This document shows, one piece after another, positions 9,117 to 16,987 of a stretch of DNA of 64,000 nucleotides. Below the pieces are notes generated by a model. The model did not search any database. It was given only the letters and a program-made list of their open reading frames with translations, and was not told the origin of the DNA. The stretch's first letter is position 1, and every line of letters begins with the position of its first letter. A program made the translations under genes and the position numbers. Source of the stretch: an uncultured Poribacteria bacterium (lineage in GTDB: Bacteria; Poribacteria; WGA-4E; WGA-3G); contig OX639992.1 in NCBI GenBank assembly GCA_951828515.1, positions 558,001-622,000 on the forward strand. The letters run 5' to 3'.

Positions 9117-10106
9117 ATGAAATTGAAGCAACTCTTTCTTTCTTGTGTATTCCTCGTTGCTGTGTTGTGTGCAAGCATCTGTTTGGTTTTTGCTAAGGCA
9201 CCCACTACGGCGAAAATTGCGTTTGCGTCAACGCGTGAAGAAACCATGGACATCTACTTGATGAATCCAGATGGCAGCGATCGGGTCAACATAACGAATC
9301 ATTCCGCAAATGATGTCAATCCTGTTTGGTCGCCGACGGGTGAACAGATCCTTTTTGCCTCCGACCGAGATCGTTTTCCCCTGAGCTGGGACCTGTATCT
9401 GATGGATCCAGATGGTGCCAATGTCCGACGCGTTTTTGGTAAATCGGCAAGGCGATCCAGCCCAACATGGTCGCCAGATGGCAAACGAATCGCCTATACT
9501 TATGGAGAAATTGGCAACACTTTGCTCTATATTGGCACAATTGATGGAAAAGATGAAGAGCGTGTGGCGATTGGTTACTCACCGGCATGGTCGCCAGATG
9601 GCACAGAAATCATCTTTGGCAGCGGCGCATTGAACAAACCGAGACGTTTCAGTTTGCTCAAAGTGCGAACGAAAAGACAAACATTCTTTCCTTTTCCCAA
9701 GGAACCAAAGTGGGTTCGGTATCCTGCCTGGTCTCCGCTTGGCGATAAACTGGCGTTCTCCTGGTACAATCGCGTGGAGGTTCGGCGAGCGGACATTGCG
9801 TTAGAGACCCTCTATATTGTGAATCGAGATGGTACCGGACTCCAACAGATTGTTGAAGAAGGAAAGCGAGCTGTCAGACCGGTGTGGTCGCCGCGTGGAG
9901 ATGAACTGCTTTATGCAGGGATGAACGCTGCCAACAAAGGCTCACTAATTTACAAAATTGCGTTGGCAGGTGGGAAGCCGGTGCTTCTCACAGATCCTAA
10001 ATTCTGGAGTACTCGGGGAGATTGGTTTGACCCTGCGTTTGCGTTGCCTATTTCACCACAGCCACAATTGCTAACCACAATATGGGGAGAACTCAAACGA
10101 GAGTAG
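9117..10106 (+). CDS. Secreted TolB-like beta-propeller protein with LTTIWGELK tail
   Basis: A 329-residue protein with a signal peptide (LFLSCVFLVAVLCASICLVFAKAP; likely cleaved after FAKA or near it). PD40/TolB repeats follow: IAFASTREETMDIYLMNPDG, PVWSPTGEQILFASDRD, PTWSPDGKRIAY, PAWSPDGTEIIF, PVWSPRGDELLY. It ends QPQLLTTIWGELKRE, the shared tag. It stands 391 bp after peptide gene 1; the same peptide-then-propeller order recurs four more times in the locus. This constancy suggests that the propeller works with the peptide, perhaps as surface receptor, chaperone or display partner. No catalytic motif is visible. Confidence 0.83.
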   Translation: MKLKQLFLSCVFLVAVLCASICLVFAKAPTTAKIAFASTREETMDIYLMNPDGSDRVNITNHSANDVNPVWSPTGEQILFASDRDRFPLSWDLYLMDPDGANVRRVFGKSARRSSPTWSPDGKRIAYTYGEIGNTLLYIGTIDGKDEERVAIGYSPAWSPDGTEIIFGSGALNKPRRFSLLKVRTKRQTFFPFPKEPKWVRYPAWSPLGDKLAFSWYNRVEVRRADIALETLYIVNRDGTGLQQIVEEGKRAVRPVWSPRGDELLYAGMNAANKGSLIYKIALAGGKPVLLTDPKFWSTRGDWFDPAFALPISPQPQLLTTIWGELKRE

Positions 10107-10206
10107 GATCTATCGGAAATAGAGTCTTTCTCTACCTTGCGGATAAATTATTGTGAACGTAATATCAACCAACTTCGAGTCCGATATGAAAAAAGGTAAC
10201 TGATGA

Positions 10207-11103
10207 ATGCACTACCATGAATTTGAAACCGCGTTTGAAGTACAATTTCAAACACACACAGATGCATATCCACACGCAGTGGAATACCATCGCGCCCGTT
10301 TTAATCAGACAATTCAGTATCTGTTGTCCTCCATCTTGAAGCAGACGGAAACGCTGATTCAACAACCGAAAACGAGTTGGGCACACACTGAAGAAATTGT
10401 CAGTGACATTCTGTATTGTGGGGAGATAACTGTTGAACAACTTTTCGCGCTTGAGCTTCCTACTCAACTCCCAGCAGATAGGGACTTTGAGGCGGTAAAA
10501 ACGAAACTCTATGAAACGAAATACTATCCGATCAGCGAACACTTGAACTATATCTCCTTTCCACCTGCTTTGGAACGGAAAGCGTTCATCGGTAAGCATT
10601 TGGATTGTTTCAAAGAAAAATCGCACTTCTGCGATCTCGGTTTCGGTCCTGGGGTGTTGACAGCGTTTATTCTACAGCAGGATTCCTCATGGCAAACTAA
10701 CGGGGTTGATATTAGCCAGCACTGCCTTCACCATGCCCAAAGACTCCTGAGCAAAAAAGGAGTACTTGAAAGAAGTGAGCTGTCCGTTGGAGATGTCCTC
10801 GCCTTACCGTATCCCGACGAAAGCTTCGATGTGGTTATCGCTGTTGAAGTGCTTGAGCATATCCCAGATCCAGAAACTGGTTTGTCGGAAGCACTGCGTG
10901 TGCTAAAACCGGGCGGATATGCAATAACAGCACTACCGGTGCAGTTGCCGCTGTTAATGCACCTCTACGATTTTGATTCTCCCGATGAGGTCTTAGCACT
11001 CTACGAAAAAGTTGGACTCAAGGTCATCGACTTTGAAACGAAGGAATTTCAACGTCAATCAGATTCCTTCGTTGATACATTCGCGTTAAGCATAAAACCC
11101 TAA
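10207..11103 (+). CDS. Class I SAM-dependent methyltransferase
   Basis: A 298-residue cytoplasmic protein. The N-terminal 135 residues are a helical extension without a recognised domain. A Rossmann methyltransferase domain follows: motif I CDLGFGPGVLTAF near residue 142, an acidic strand-2 region NGVDISQHC, then LPYPDESFDVVIAVEVLEHI and LRVLKPGGYAITALP. This is the methyltransf_11/25 pattern. It lies between a TolB-like gene and the A24 peptidase gene (24 bp spacing), so it is likely part of the peptide locus. Its substrate could be the peptide, its glycan or a lipid; nothing in the sequence decides. A truncated duplicate is at 25043-25376. Confidence 0.8.
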   Translation: MHYHEFETAFEVQFQTHTDAYPHAVEYHRARFNQTIQYLLSSILKQTETLIQQPKTSWAHTEEIVSDILYCGEITVEQLFALELPTQLPADRDFEAVKTKLYETKYYPISEHLNYISFPPALERKAFIGKHLDCFKEKSHFCDLGFGPGVLTAFILQQDSSWQTNGVDISQHCLHHAQRLLSKKGVLERSELSVGDVLALPYPDESFDVVIAVEVLEHIPDPETGLSEALRVLKPGGYAITALPVQLPLLMHLYDFDSPDEVLALYEKVGLKVIDFETKEFQRQSDSFVDTFALSIKP

Positions 11104-11127
11104 AGAAAGGATCTTTCTGTTCATATT

Positions 11128-12264
11128 ATGTCGCACTACGAATACTTTCTGATTTTTCTGGCACTCGTCTTCTGTGGATATGCGAGTTATACCGACTTGA
11201 AGACACAGAAGATTCGCAACTTCTGTTCTCTCGGACTCCTGTATGTCGGAACCCTCAGCCAACTGATGGCGTGGTATCTCGGCACGACAACGCCTCTCTA
11301 CATCTTAGGACTCTTCTTCGGGAGCGGACTTATCGCCTTTGCCTTCTATTGGTTCGGTATCTTCTCGCCGGGGGATTCCAAACTTTTTTGGGGACTCTGT
11401 TTAATCTTCCCACTATCACTGTTTAGGAACCTGAGCGGTGCTCTGAGTTTTCCACCGTTAATACTCACACTCAATATCATCGTTCCGTACTCGATAGGGA
11501 TATTGGGTTACCTACTTTTCAAGTTTGTGTCCATGCGAAATAAGTTGGATCTTTTTCGGTATTTCTTTAAGTCAAACTTTCAAAAGGATACGCTGCTCGA
11601 AAAACTTTTCGGTTTGCTTCTGTTTATTGGCATTGGATCTGCGTTCACCTATCTGTTGCAGTGGGTTGGCTGGGAACCTGACAGATTTCTGCATCTCATT
11701 TTGGTTTTGGTGGCATTCACGTTGATACAGAAAGGACTATCCGTGTTACCAAAAACGCCGGTCTATTATGCTGTCGTTAGTTTTGTGTGCATTTGGTTAG
11801 CCGTGCAAGCAACACCATCTGTGTCGGTATTTCTCTCCGGCTTCGCTTTTTTCTTAGGGTTATATCTCGTCGTTTTCGTTATTGCGAAGCAGTTAGTTCT
11901 CAGTTTAGCAAGTGTAACTTTGGACAACGCTGTTGATGTGAATGGTCTCCAGGTTGGTATGATCCCTGCGGAACAAATCGTTCGGGTTGAACAACTGGAC
12001 GGTACTGCCCGTTACGAAAAGAAACAGGTTGCGTTTTCAAGCGGTCAGAACGACAACATTGTTATTTCGCCGGATCCCGCGGGGTTGACGACTGAGGAGA
12101 TTGCCCATTTGAAAGACCTGGCAGCGGAGGGTGCTCTTGCCGAGTTTGGTAATCGGATAAACGTCCAACCCTCTATCCGTTTTGCTCCTGTTATTGCTGT
12201 TGGTGCCTTGCTAACGGTGCTTTGCCAGGGTCCCTTTTATCTGAAACTGATACAATTGTTTTGA
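11128..12264 (+). CDS. A24-type prepilin peptidase-like membrane protein, copy 1
   Basis: A 378-residue polytopic membrane protein. The N-terminal 130 residues resemble A24 aspartyl prepilin peptidases: TM1 is followed by YTDLKTQKIRN (Asp23), and a later loop has FSPGDSKLFWG (Asp83), corresponding to the catalytic Asp pair and the GxGD motif (here PGD). Further membrane segments and a hydrophilic region (~265-345), then a last TM helix, are beyond the usual family length. A24 enzymes cleave after Gly in prepilin leaders. The neighbouring peptides have an invariant Gly in SEEGK just before a hydrophobic helix, so they are plausible substrates. No pilus assembly genes are seen nearby. Confidence 0.75.
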   Translation: MSHYEYFLIFLALVFCGYASYTDLKTQKIRNFCSLGLLYVGTLSQLMAWYLGTTTPLYILGLFFGSGLIAFAFYWFGIFSPGDSKLFWGLCLIFPLSLFRNLSGALSFPPLILTLNIIVPYSIGILGYLLFKFVSMRNKLDLFRYFFKSNFQKDTLLEKLFGLLLFIGIGSAFTYLLQWVGWEPDRFLHLILVLVAFTLIQKGLSVLPKTPVYYAVVSFVCIWLAVQATPSVSVFLSGFAFFLGLYLVVFVIAKQLVLSLASVTLDNAVDVNGLQVGMIPAEQIVRVEQLDGTARYEKKQVAFSSGQNDNIVISPDPAGLTTEEIAHLKDLAAEGALAEFGNRINVQPSIRFAPVIAVGALLTVLCQGPFYLKLIQLF

Positions 12265-12269
12265 TTTTG

Positions 12270-12402
12270 GTGGGTAGGTACAAGACCTACCCCTACGGAC
12301 GCGGGTCGACACAAATGGGTAGGAGAACCCAAGACCTACCCCTACGGACGCGGGTCGGCACAAACGGGTAGGAGAACCTAAGACCTACCCCTACATATGA
12401 TA
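12270..12402. repeat. Tandem palindromic repeats, GGGTAGG...CCTACCCCTA family, copy 1
   Basis: Three units of about 50 bp. Each has GGGTAGG, a short spacer, and the complementary CCTACCC; units are joined by CTACGGACGCGGGTCGRCAC. The same array follows the duplicate A24 gene at 26541-26672. Each unit can form a hairpin. They lie just after the A24 stop codon and may protect or end the transcript. Units are too short and too palindromic for CRISPR. Confidence 0.7.
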
Positions 12403-12453
12403 TGAATGATATGAAAGGATTACAAATCAATAGGTTTTGATTTAGCTTATTTT

Positions 12454-14304
12454 ATGAAACGTGCGATCATTATTTTAATTGTTTTGACGGTAGTCGTAAC
12501 TTTACCACCTTTTTACCTACAATGGGCAGAATCCCAAAGACTCAACCAGATACAAGAAGTAAAGCAACAGGCGCGCCCTGTGTTCGGAGAACGGTTAGAA
12601 ACAGTTCTGTCGGAACTCAAAAGCAGCGAACCTCCTTCTGTCGTTATCTTATATACCGGCGGCACAAAGAGCCATCTGGAGCCGTGTGGGTGTTATCAAG
12701 AGCAATCGGGTGGACTCCCGAGGCGCGCTTACATTGTGGAACAGATTCGGAAGGGCGGATTCCCAACGCTCTTGGTTGATACCGGAAACATCTTTGACGG
12801 GAAAGAGGATATAGACACAAAGCGGTGTCAAGTCAACCTCAAGGCAATGTCCGCGATGGGATACGACGCAGTCGCCCTGAGCCAAACCGATCTTTCTTAC
12901 GGAGATGCGTATCTTAGTCAACAACGTGCCATTGCTACGTTTCCATTTTTAGCATCCACACAAAACGATTTCACACAATCGTTCGTCGTCAAAAGCACTG
13001 GACAGCATACAATTGCTTTTGTCCGTGATGTAGCCCAAGAGCAAGCAGCCTCACAAGCAGATGTTGTTGTGGCTTTAGGCAATGTCAAAGCGTCAAAGCA
13101 CATTGATGTCGTGATTCAACCGGACGAATTTGAAATAACGAAGTCTAAGAATGGAACGCTTTATGTTGGCTCCAAACCTGAAGGCAAAACGTTAGGATTG
13201 TTAGCACTTTGGATAGATTCAGATGGAGAACTCACACGCCATTACGCGACACAATTGGCGTTGACAGGTGATGTGAAGGAATCTGAATCGGTGCGCCAAC
13301 TGCTAACTGATTTTTATCGCGAGGTCTCGCAATCGTCTGACATCACGCCTCTTTTTGCTGAGCAACATTTGGAACGAGATAAACAAAATGGATACGCCTC
13401 GGCAACAGCATGTCAGAAGTGTCACGAACAAGAATACCTCCAATGGTCGGCGACGCGGCACGCTTTTGCCTTTGAAACCCTTCTGAAAAAGGAACGCTAT
13501 TTCGATTCAGGGTGTGTCTCCTGCCACACTACTGGGTTCGGTTACTCAACGGGATTTCAGATAGGCGACCATGACTCAACACTCAAAGGTGTGCAGTGTG
13601 AGACCTGCCACGGTCCCGGCAAACAGCACGCCGGCAATCCGAAGAAGAGCAACATCCGTAGTGGTGCGGATACATCGCTGTGTTTGGACTGCCACGACAC
13701 AAAACACTCTCCGGGATTCGCAGATGTGGTGGCACTCCATACTAAGGATGTTGACCACACTCGCGAACCGATGAATTTGGAAGAACTCTTGAACTCTCGC
13801 ACGGCACGGATGGGGAAACCAACGCTGGAACTGTTTGTGATGAGTTACTGTCCCTTTGGTGTTCAGGCGGAAGAGAAGATTATTCCAATCGTGAAGGAGT
13901 TTGGTAACAAGATTGACTTCAAACTCCAGTTTATTGCGCAGGAGAAGGAAGCACCTTCCGCGCAGGATATAACGCCGTTTACGAGCCTTCACGGTTATCC
14001 CGAAGTGGCGGAAAATATCCGACAACTTCTGATAGCACAGGAATACCCTGATCGGTATCTCGACTATATTTTGTGTCGGGGCAAGAAGTTGGACAAGAGT
14101 TGGGAGGACTGCGCGGAGAAACTCGACATTGATGTGGCAAAGATTCAGAATTTGTTTGACACGCCGGAAGCAGAGCAACTTTTCCGAGAAAACATTCAGC
14201 GTGCCTCGGAACTCGGTGTTCGTGCCTCCCCAACGATTTTCGTTGATAATCACAAATTCCGTGCGAATCAGTTGTTACGGGCGAGTGGAACACCGTGCCA
14301 ATAG
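12454..14304 (+). CDS. Metallophosphatase-like / tetraheme cytochrome c / DsbA-like fusion protein
   Basis: A 616-residue exported protein with an N-terminal anchor (AIIILIVLTVVVTLPPFYL). Residues ~60-290 resemble the UshA/5'-nucleotidase-type metallophosphatase domain (ILYTGGTKSHLEPCGCYQEQ, LLVDTGNIFDG, MGYDAVALSQTDL), though several metal ligands are not obvious. Four c-type heme sites follow: CQKCH (320), CVSCH (354), CETCH (382), CLDCH (410). From ~460 there is a thioredoxin-fold DsbA-like domain with YCPFG (Cys466; second CxxC cysteine replaced by Gly) and a cis-Pro loop SPTIFVDN. The protein could move electrons and act on thiols outside the cytoplasm. It lies directly before a Cys-rich peptide gene, so a role in peptide oxidation is plausible but inferred. 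Confidence 0.8.
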   Translation: MKRAIIILIVLTVVVTLPPFYLQWAESQRLNQIQEVKQQARPVFGERLETVLSELKSSEPPSVVILYTGGTKSHLEPCGCYQEQSGGLPRRAYIVEQIRKGGFPTLLVDTGNIFDGKEDIDTKRCQVNLKAMSAMGYDAVALSQTDLSYGDAYLSQQRAIATFPFLASTQNDFTQSFVVKSTGQHTIAFVRDVAQEQAASQADVVVALGNVKASKHIDVVIQPDEFEITKSKNGTLYVGSKPEGKTLGLLALWIDSDGELTRHYATQLALTGDVKESESVRQLLTDFYREVSQSSDITPLFAEQHLERDKQNGYASATACQKCHEQEYLQWSATRHAFAFETLLKKERYFDSGCVSCHTTGFGYSTGFQIGDHDSTLKGVQCETCHGPGKQHAGNPKKSNIRSGADTSLCLDCHDTKHSPGFADVVALHTKDVDHTREPMNLEELLNSRTARMGKPTLELFVMSYCPFGVQAEEKIIPIVKEFGNKIDFKLQFIAQEKEAPSAQDITPFTSLHGYPEVAENIRQLLIAQEYPDRYLDYILCRGKKLDKSWEDCAEKLDIDVAKIQNLFDTPEAEQLFRENIQRASELGVRASPTIFVDNHKFRANQLLRASGTPCQ

Positions 14305-14352
14305 ACAAACCATAGTGAAGTGAGATTTAGCGTTCTTGTAAAAGTTTTGAAT

Positions 14353-14421
14353 ACCTTGAAAACGCTTTAGCAGAGATGTTATTCCATATTTCATATTTGC
14401 TGAAGTAGAACCTGTTTTCAA
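14353..14421 (+). pseudogene. Relic of the GT-B 3' end in front of peptide cassette 2
   Basis: CTTGAAAACGCTTTAGCAGA, then GATGTTA, then TTTGCTGAAGTAGA, then GTTTTCAAGC align in order with the last ~25 codons of GT-B (23388-23460), with substitutions and no open frame. The same relic precedes peptide genes 3, 5, 7 and 8 (about 15989-16071, 18002-18084, 27276-27345, 29010-29085). The peptide cassettes therefore seem to have multiplied by copying a unit that began inside a GT-B gene. Confidence 0.6.
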
Positions 14422-14545
14422 GCGTTTCTAAGGGGAGAACTCTACTCTCACTGCGAAGTAATTCGCCTTGGAAATGGGTTTCCCAATCAGAGTTGGGAAA
14501 TCAACCTTGCCGAACGAGAGAACCGGCAGAAAGGAGAAAACCGAG
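14422..14545 (+). ncRNA. Structured leader RNA of peptide gene 2 (L2)
   Basis: Helix A: CGTTTCTAAGG with CCTTGGAAATG, two changes both leaving G-U pairs. Helix B: GCGAA-GTAA-TTCGC. Helix C: TTTCCCAA-TCAGAG-TTGGGAAA. Helix D: TGCCG-x11-CGGCA. AAAGGAGA and the start codon follow. Confidence 0.75.
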
Positions 14546-14767
14546 ATGAAAAATAACCTTCGCGGTAAAATCCGCGATTTCATCGCATCCGAAAAAGGGC
14601 GTGTTAGCATTAAAGGCCCTTTAACGCTTGGCATTGCGACTGGTAGCGTCTTGCTTGCGCAGTCTATTGTCGGGACACCAGATGCTGTAGCAAAACCATG
14701 CAAGTTCAACTGGGAGTGTCCTGACGGATTTTTCTGCCATCAAGATGGCAGTTGTGCAAAAAAGTGA
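14546..14767 (+). CDS. Small secreted Cys-rich peptide precursor 2
   Basis: A 73-residue member of the family. The start at 14546 (MKNNLRGKIRDF) is set by AAAGGAG and by alignment with the other members; the longer frame from 14468 would translate the structured leader. The leader reads SEKGRVSIKGPLTLGIATGS, one of two departures from SEEGK. The putative site is TPDAVA. The core has four cysteines spaced 5-5-5 (CKFNWECPDGFFCHQDGSC). It sits 241 bp after the cytochrome/DsbA-like gene and 225 bp before a TolB-like gene. Confidence 0.8.
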   Translation: MKNNLRGKIRDFIASEKGRVSIKGPLTLGIATGSVLLAQSIVGTPDAVAKPCKFNWECPDGFFCHQDGSCAKK

Positions 14768-14782
14768 TGCACTCCTAGAAAC

Positions 14783-14818
14783 TATTGGGCACGGGAAAAT
14801 AAATTCCCTGTGCCCAAT
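14783..14818 (+). terminator. Hairpin after peptide gene 2
   Basis: ATTGGGCAC-GGGAA pairs with TTCCCTGTGCCCAAT (one bulge) around AATAAA, 15 nt after the stop codon. No U-tract follows. Its sequence is unrelated to the hairpin after peptide gene 1, but its position is equivalent. Confidence 0.5.
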
Positions 14819-14992
14819 ACGCCCAGTATGCAGCATCTCTTTCAAACGTAGAGAAATTTCCTGGTTAGCAAGTAATCAGCCTTTCAGCAAAGCACCTATT
14901 CGTTTTAGACAGCATGGAAGATGTAGACGCTAACCATCTAATACCAAGTGAGTAAATTGTGATGTTTCCTGGCACCTCCAAAGGAATATCTT

Positions 14993-15976
14993 ATGAAATA
15001 TAAATCTCTTTTTCTTTTTTATCTTTTTAGCCAGATAGTGTTGTACACGAATATTTGCCCTGTTTCATGGGGAGAGGCACCCACAACCGCAAAAATTGTA
15101 TTTGCATCGCGAAAAGATGGAAATCTGGATATTTACACAATGAATCCTGAGGGGAGGGAACAGACTCGACTAACTCAGCATCGCTCAGTAGATGCCAATC
15201 CCAAATGGTCACCGACCGGAGAACATATTATTTTCTCATCGGATCGAGATGGTATTCTAGACCTGTACCTGATGGAGGCTGACGGAGCAAATGTCCAACG
15301 CTTTTTCACTAAATCGGCCGATAGAGATACCCCGACTTGGGCACCAGACGGGAAATGGATCGCTTACAATCGCTGGGAACATGGCAAGTTTTCTATCTAC
15401 ATCGCTTCAACAGACAGCAGAAAAGAAGAACAAGTGGGACTTGGCATTTACCCCACGTGGTCTCCTGATGGGACAGAAATAGCCTTCATCGAAGGTGCAC
15501 CAAGAAAACCAAAACGAATTAGTATTCTGAACGTGCACACACGTAGACATAAATTCTTCTTTCCGCCAAAAGGTCCCTCGTGGGTCCGGTATCCTGCATG
15601 GTCACCAAGGGGTAGCAAATTAGCGTTTTCTTGGCTGAATCGCGTTGAGTTTCGGCGTGAGGACTTTGAAGCGGAAACAATCTATATTGTAAATCGTGAT
15701 GGTACAGCCCTTCAACAGATACTTGCAGAAGCTGGACCTCCGGCTGTCAATCCGGTATGGTCTCCCGGAGGCAGTGATCTCCTTTATGAGAGACCTGATG
15801 TAGAAAACCAGTCCCAAATTTTTAAGATTGCGTTGGATGGAAACCCGCCGGTGCAACTTACGGAGTCAGGACTCTCACATTTTTTAGGCGATTGGTTTGA
15901 TCCAGAGTTTGCGTTGTCTGTCTCACCACAACCCTACTTGTTAACAACACAATGGGCAGAAGTGAAAAAGAAATAG
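14993..15976 (+). CDS. Secreted TolB-like beta-propeller protein with LTTQWAEVK tail
   Basis: A 327-residue protein with a hydrophobic N-terminus (SLFLFYLFSQIVLYTNICPVSWGEAP) and PD40 repeats (IVFASRKDGNLDIYTMNPEG, PKWSPTGEHIIFSSDRDG, PTWSPDGTEIAF, PVWSPGGSDLLY). It ends QPYLLTTQWAEVKKK, the shared tag. The start at 14993 has AAGGAAT upstream. It follows peptide gene 2 in the recurrent pairing. Similarity to the other propellers of the locus is high throughout, including the segment WSPxGxKLAFSWxxR, indicating recent paralogues. No catalytic motif is visible. Confidence 0.82.
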   Translation: MKYKSLFLFYLFSQIVLYTNICPVSWGEAPTTAKIVFASRKDGNLDIYTMNPEGREQTRLTQHRSVDANPKWSPTGEHIIFSSDRDGILDLYLMEADGANVQRFFTKSADRDTPTWAPDGKWIAYNRWEHGKFSIYIASTDSRKEEQVGLGIYPTWSPDGTEIAFIEGAPRKPKRISILNVHTRRHKFFFPPKGPSWVRYPAWSPRGSKLAFSWLNRVEFRREDFEAETIYIVNRDGTALQQILAEAGPPAVNPVWSPGGSDLLYERPDVENQSQIFKIALDGNPPVQLTESGLSHFLGDWFDPEFALSVSPQPYLLTTQWAEVKKK

Positions 15977-16071
15977 TGTTTTATATCTAACCACCTTGAA
16001 AATACTTTAGCAGCGATATTATTCATAACCTTAGAAAATCTTAGAATTGCTAAAATTATATTTGTTTTCAA

Positions 16072-16197
16072 GCATTTCCAAGGGGAGAGCTCTGCTCCTA
16101 CAGCGAATTAATTCGCCTCGGAAATGAATTTCCCAACCAAAATTGGGAAATCAATCTCGCCGGAGTAGAAGCACCGGCAGAAAGGAGATAAACCCAG
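16072..16197 (+). ncRNA. Structured leader RNA of peptide gene 3 (L3)
   Basis: Helix A: CATTTCCAAGG with CCTCGGAAATG (one A-C mismatch). Helix B: GCGAA-TTAA-TTCGC. Helix C: ATTTCCCAA-CCAAAA-TTGGGAAAT. Helix D: GCCGG-x10-CCGGC. AAAGGAGA precedes the ATG. It is almost identical to L5, and a relic of the GT-B 3' end lies immediately upstream. Confidence 0.75.
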
Positions 16198-16419
16198 ATG
16201 AAAAACAGCCTACGTGGTAAAATCCGTGATTTCATTAAGTCTGAGGAAGGCAAAGTGGGAGTCAAATCTCCATTGACTCTCGGTGTGGCAACCGGTAGTA
16301 TCTTGCTCTTACAAGTTATTGTTGGAACACCACATGCAGAAGCACAGCCATGTGAACATCACTACCAGTGTTATTCGACCGATTACTGTGCTGCCGATGG
16401 GGTCTGCAGACCTATATAG
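16198..16419 (+). CDS. Small secreted Cys-rich peptide precursor 3
   Basis: A 73-residue family member. Leader KNSLRGKIRDFIKSEEGK, hydrophobic segment PLTLGVATGSILLLQVIVG, putative signal-peptidase site TPHAEA. The core has four cysteines spaced 5-5-5 (CEHHYQCYSTDYCAADGVC). It differs from peptides 1 and 2 in being aromatic and His-rich. It is not followed by its own propeller gene; peptide gene 4 comes next, 198 bp later. Confidence 0.8.
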   Translation: MKNSLRGKIRDFIKSEEGKVGVKSPLTLGVATGSILLLQVIVGTPHAEAQPCEHHYQCYSTDYCAADGVCRPI

Positions 16420-16504
16420 TCTATGGTAGCTTACAACCAGTAGATTGCCTCCGTTCGTTGTAAAATGGAGACAATTATATTATTTACTGTGTCTACATTC
16501 TCAA

Positions 16505-16617
16505 GCATTTTCAAGCGGAGAGTCGCACTCTGATCACCTTGGAAATGGTTTCCTCAACAAAGGTTGGAGGAATAATTCCGCCGGAGTATACTACCGGCAG
16601 AAAGGAGATAAATCCAA
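16505..16617 (+). ncRNA. Structured leader RNA of peptide gene 4 (L4)
   Basis: The most informative variant. Helix A: CATTTTCAAG with CTTGGAAATG (one U-G). Helix C is rewritten on both sides: TTCCTC-AAC-AAAG-GTT-G-GAGGAA, so the CCC/GGG of other copies became CCTC/GAGG and still pairs. Helix D: GCCGG-AGTATACTA-CCGGC. Helix B is absent. Confidence 0.75.
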
Positions 16618-16872
16618 ATGAAAAACAGCCTACGCGGTAAAATCCGTGATTTCATTGCATCTGAGGAAGGCAAAGTGGGTGTCAAAGGTCCTTTGACCCT
16701 TGGTATTGCTACTGGCAGTGTCCTCCTGGCACAGGCAATTATCGGAACCTCTGCTGAAGCCCGTACATGTGTGAATCATGCTGATTGCGGAAGAGATGGG
16801 CTTTGTGTACAGAAATGTTATGGTCCTCCAGATGAAAATGGAAATCTGACGTGCATCATGGAATGTGCATGA
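16618..16872 (+). CDS. Small secreted Cys-rich peptide precursor 4 (six cysteines)
   Basis: An 84-residue family member. Leader KNSLRGKIRDFIASEEGK, then PLTLGIATGSVLLAQAIIG and the site TSAEA. The longer core has six cysteines: C-x5-C-x5-C-x3-C-x10-C-x3-C (starting CVNHADCGRDGLCVQKC, ending CIMECA). It is followed by a perfect hairpin and a TolB-like gene. Confidence 0.8.
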   Translation: MKNSLRGKIRDFIASEEGKVGVKGPLTLGIATGSVLLAQAIIGTSAEARTCVNHADCGRDGLCVQKCYGPPDENGNLTCIMECA

Positions 16873-16911
16873 GATTTCTTTGTGCCTTAAGGAAATCATA
16901 TTAAAGGCTAA

Positions 16912-16940
16912 GAACATGGCGGATTTTCGCCGCCATGTTC
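16912..16940 (+). terminator. Perfect hairpin between peptide gene 4 and its TolB-like gene
   Basis: GAACATGGCGG pairs perfectly with CCGCCATGTTC around ATTTTCG. It lies 39 nt after the peptide stop and 47 nt before the next ATG. No run of U follows, so partial termination or mRNA 3' protection is more likely than full termination. Confidence 0.55.
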
Positions 16941-16987
16941 CATCGCTTATGCCTTCACCTCTTCCTTTTAAACGAAGGAGAAAACAG

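Noticed and set aside
14468-14545. Longer peptide 2 precursor starting at 14468
   Set aside because: The extra codons are the structured leader, conserved as RNA in other copies where it is not open; AAAGGAGA points to the start at 14546.
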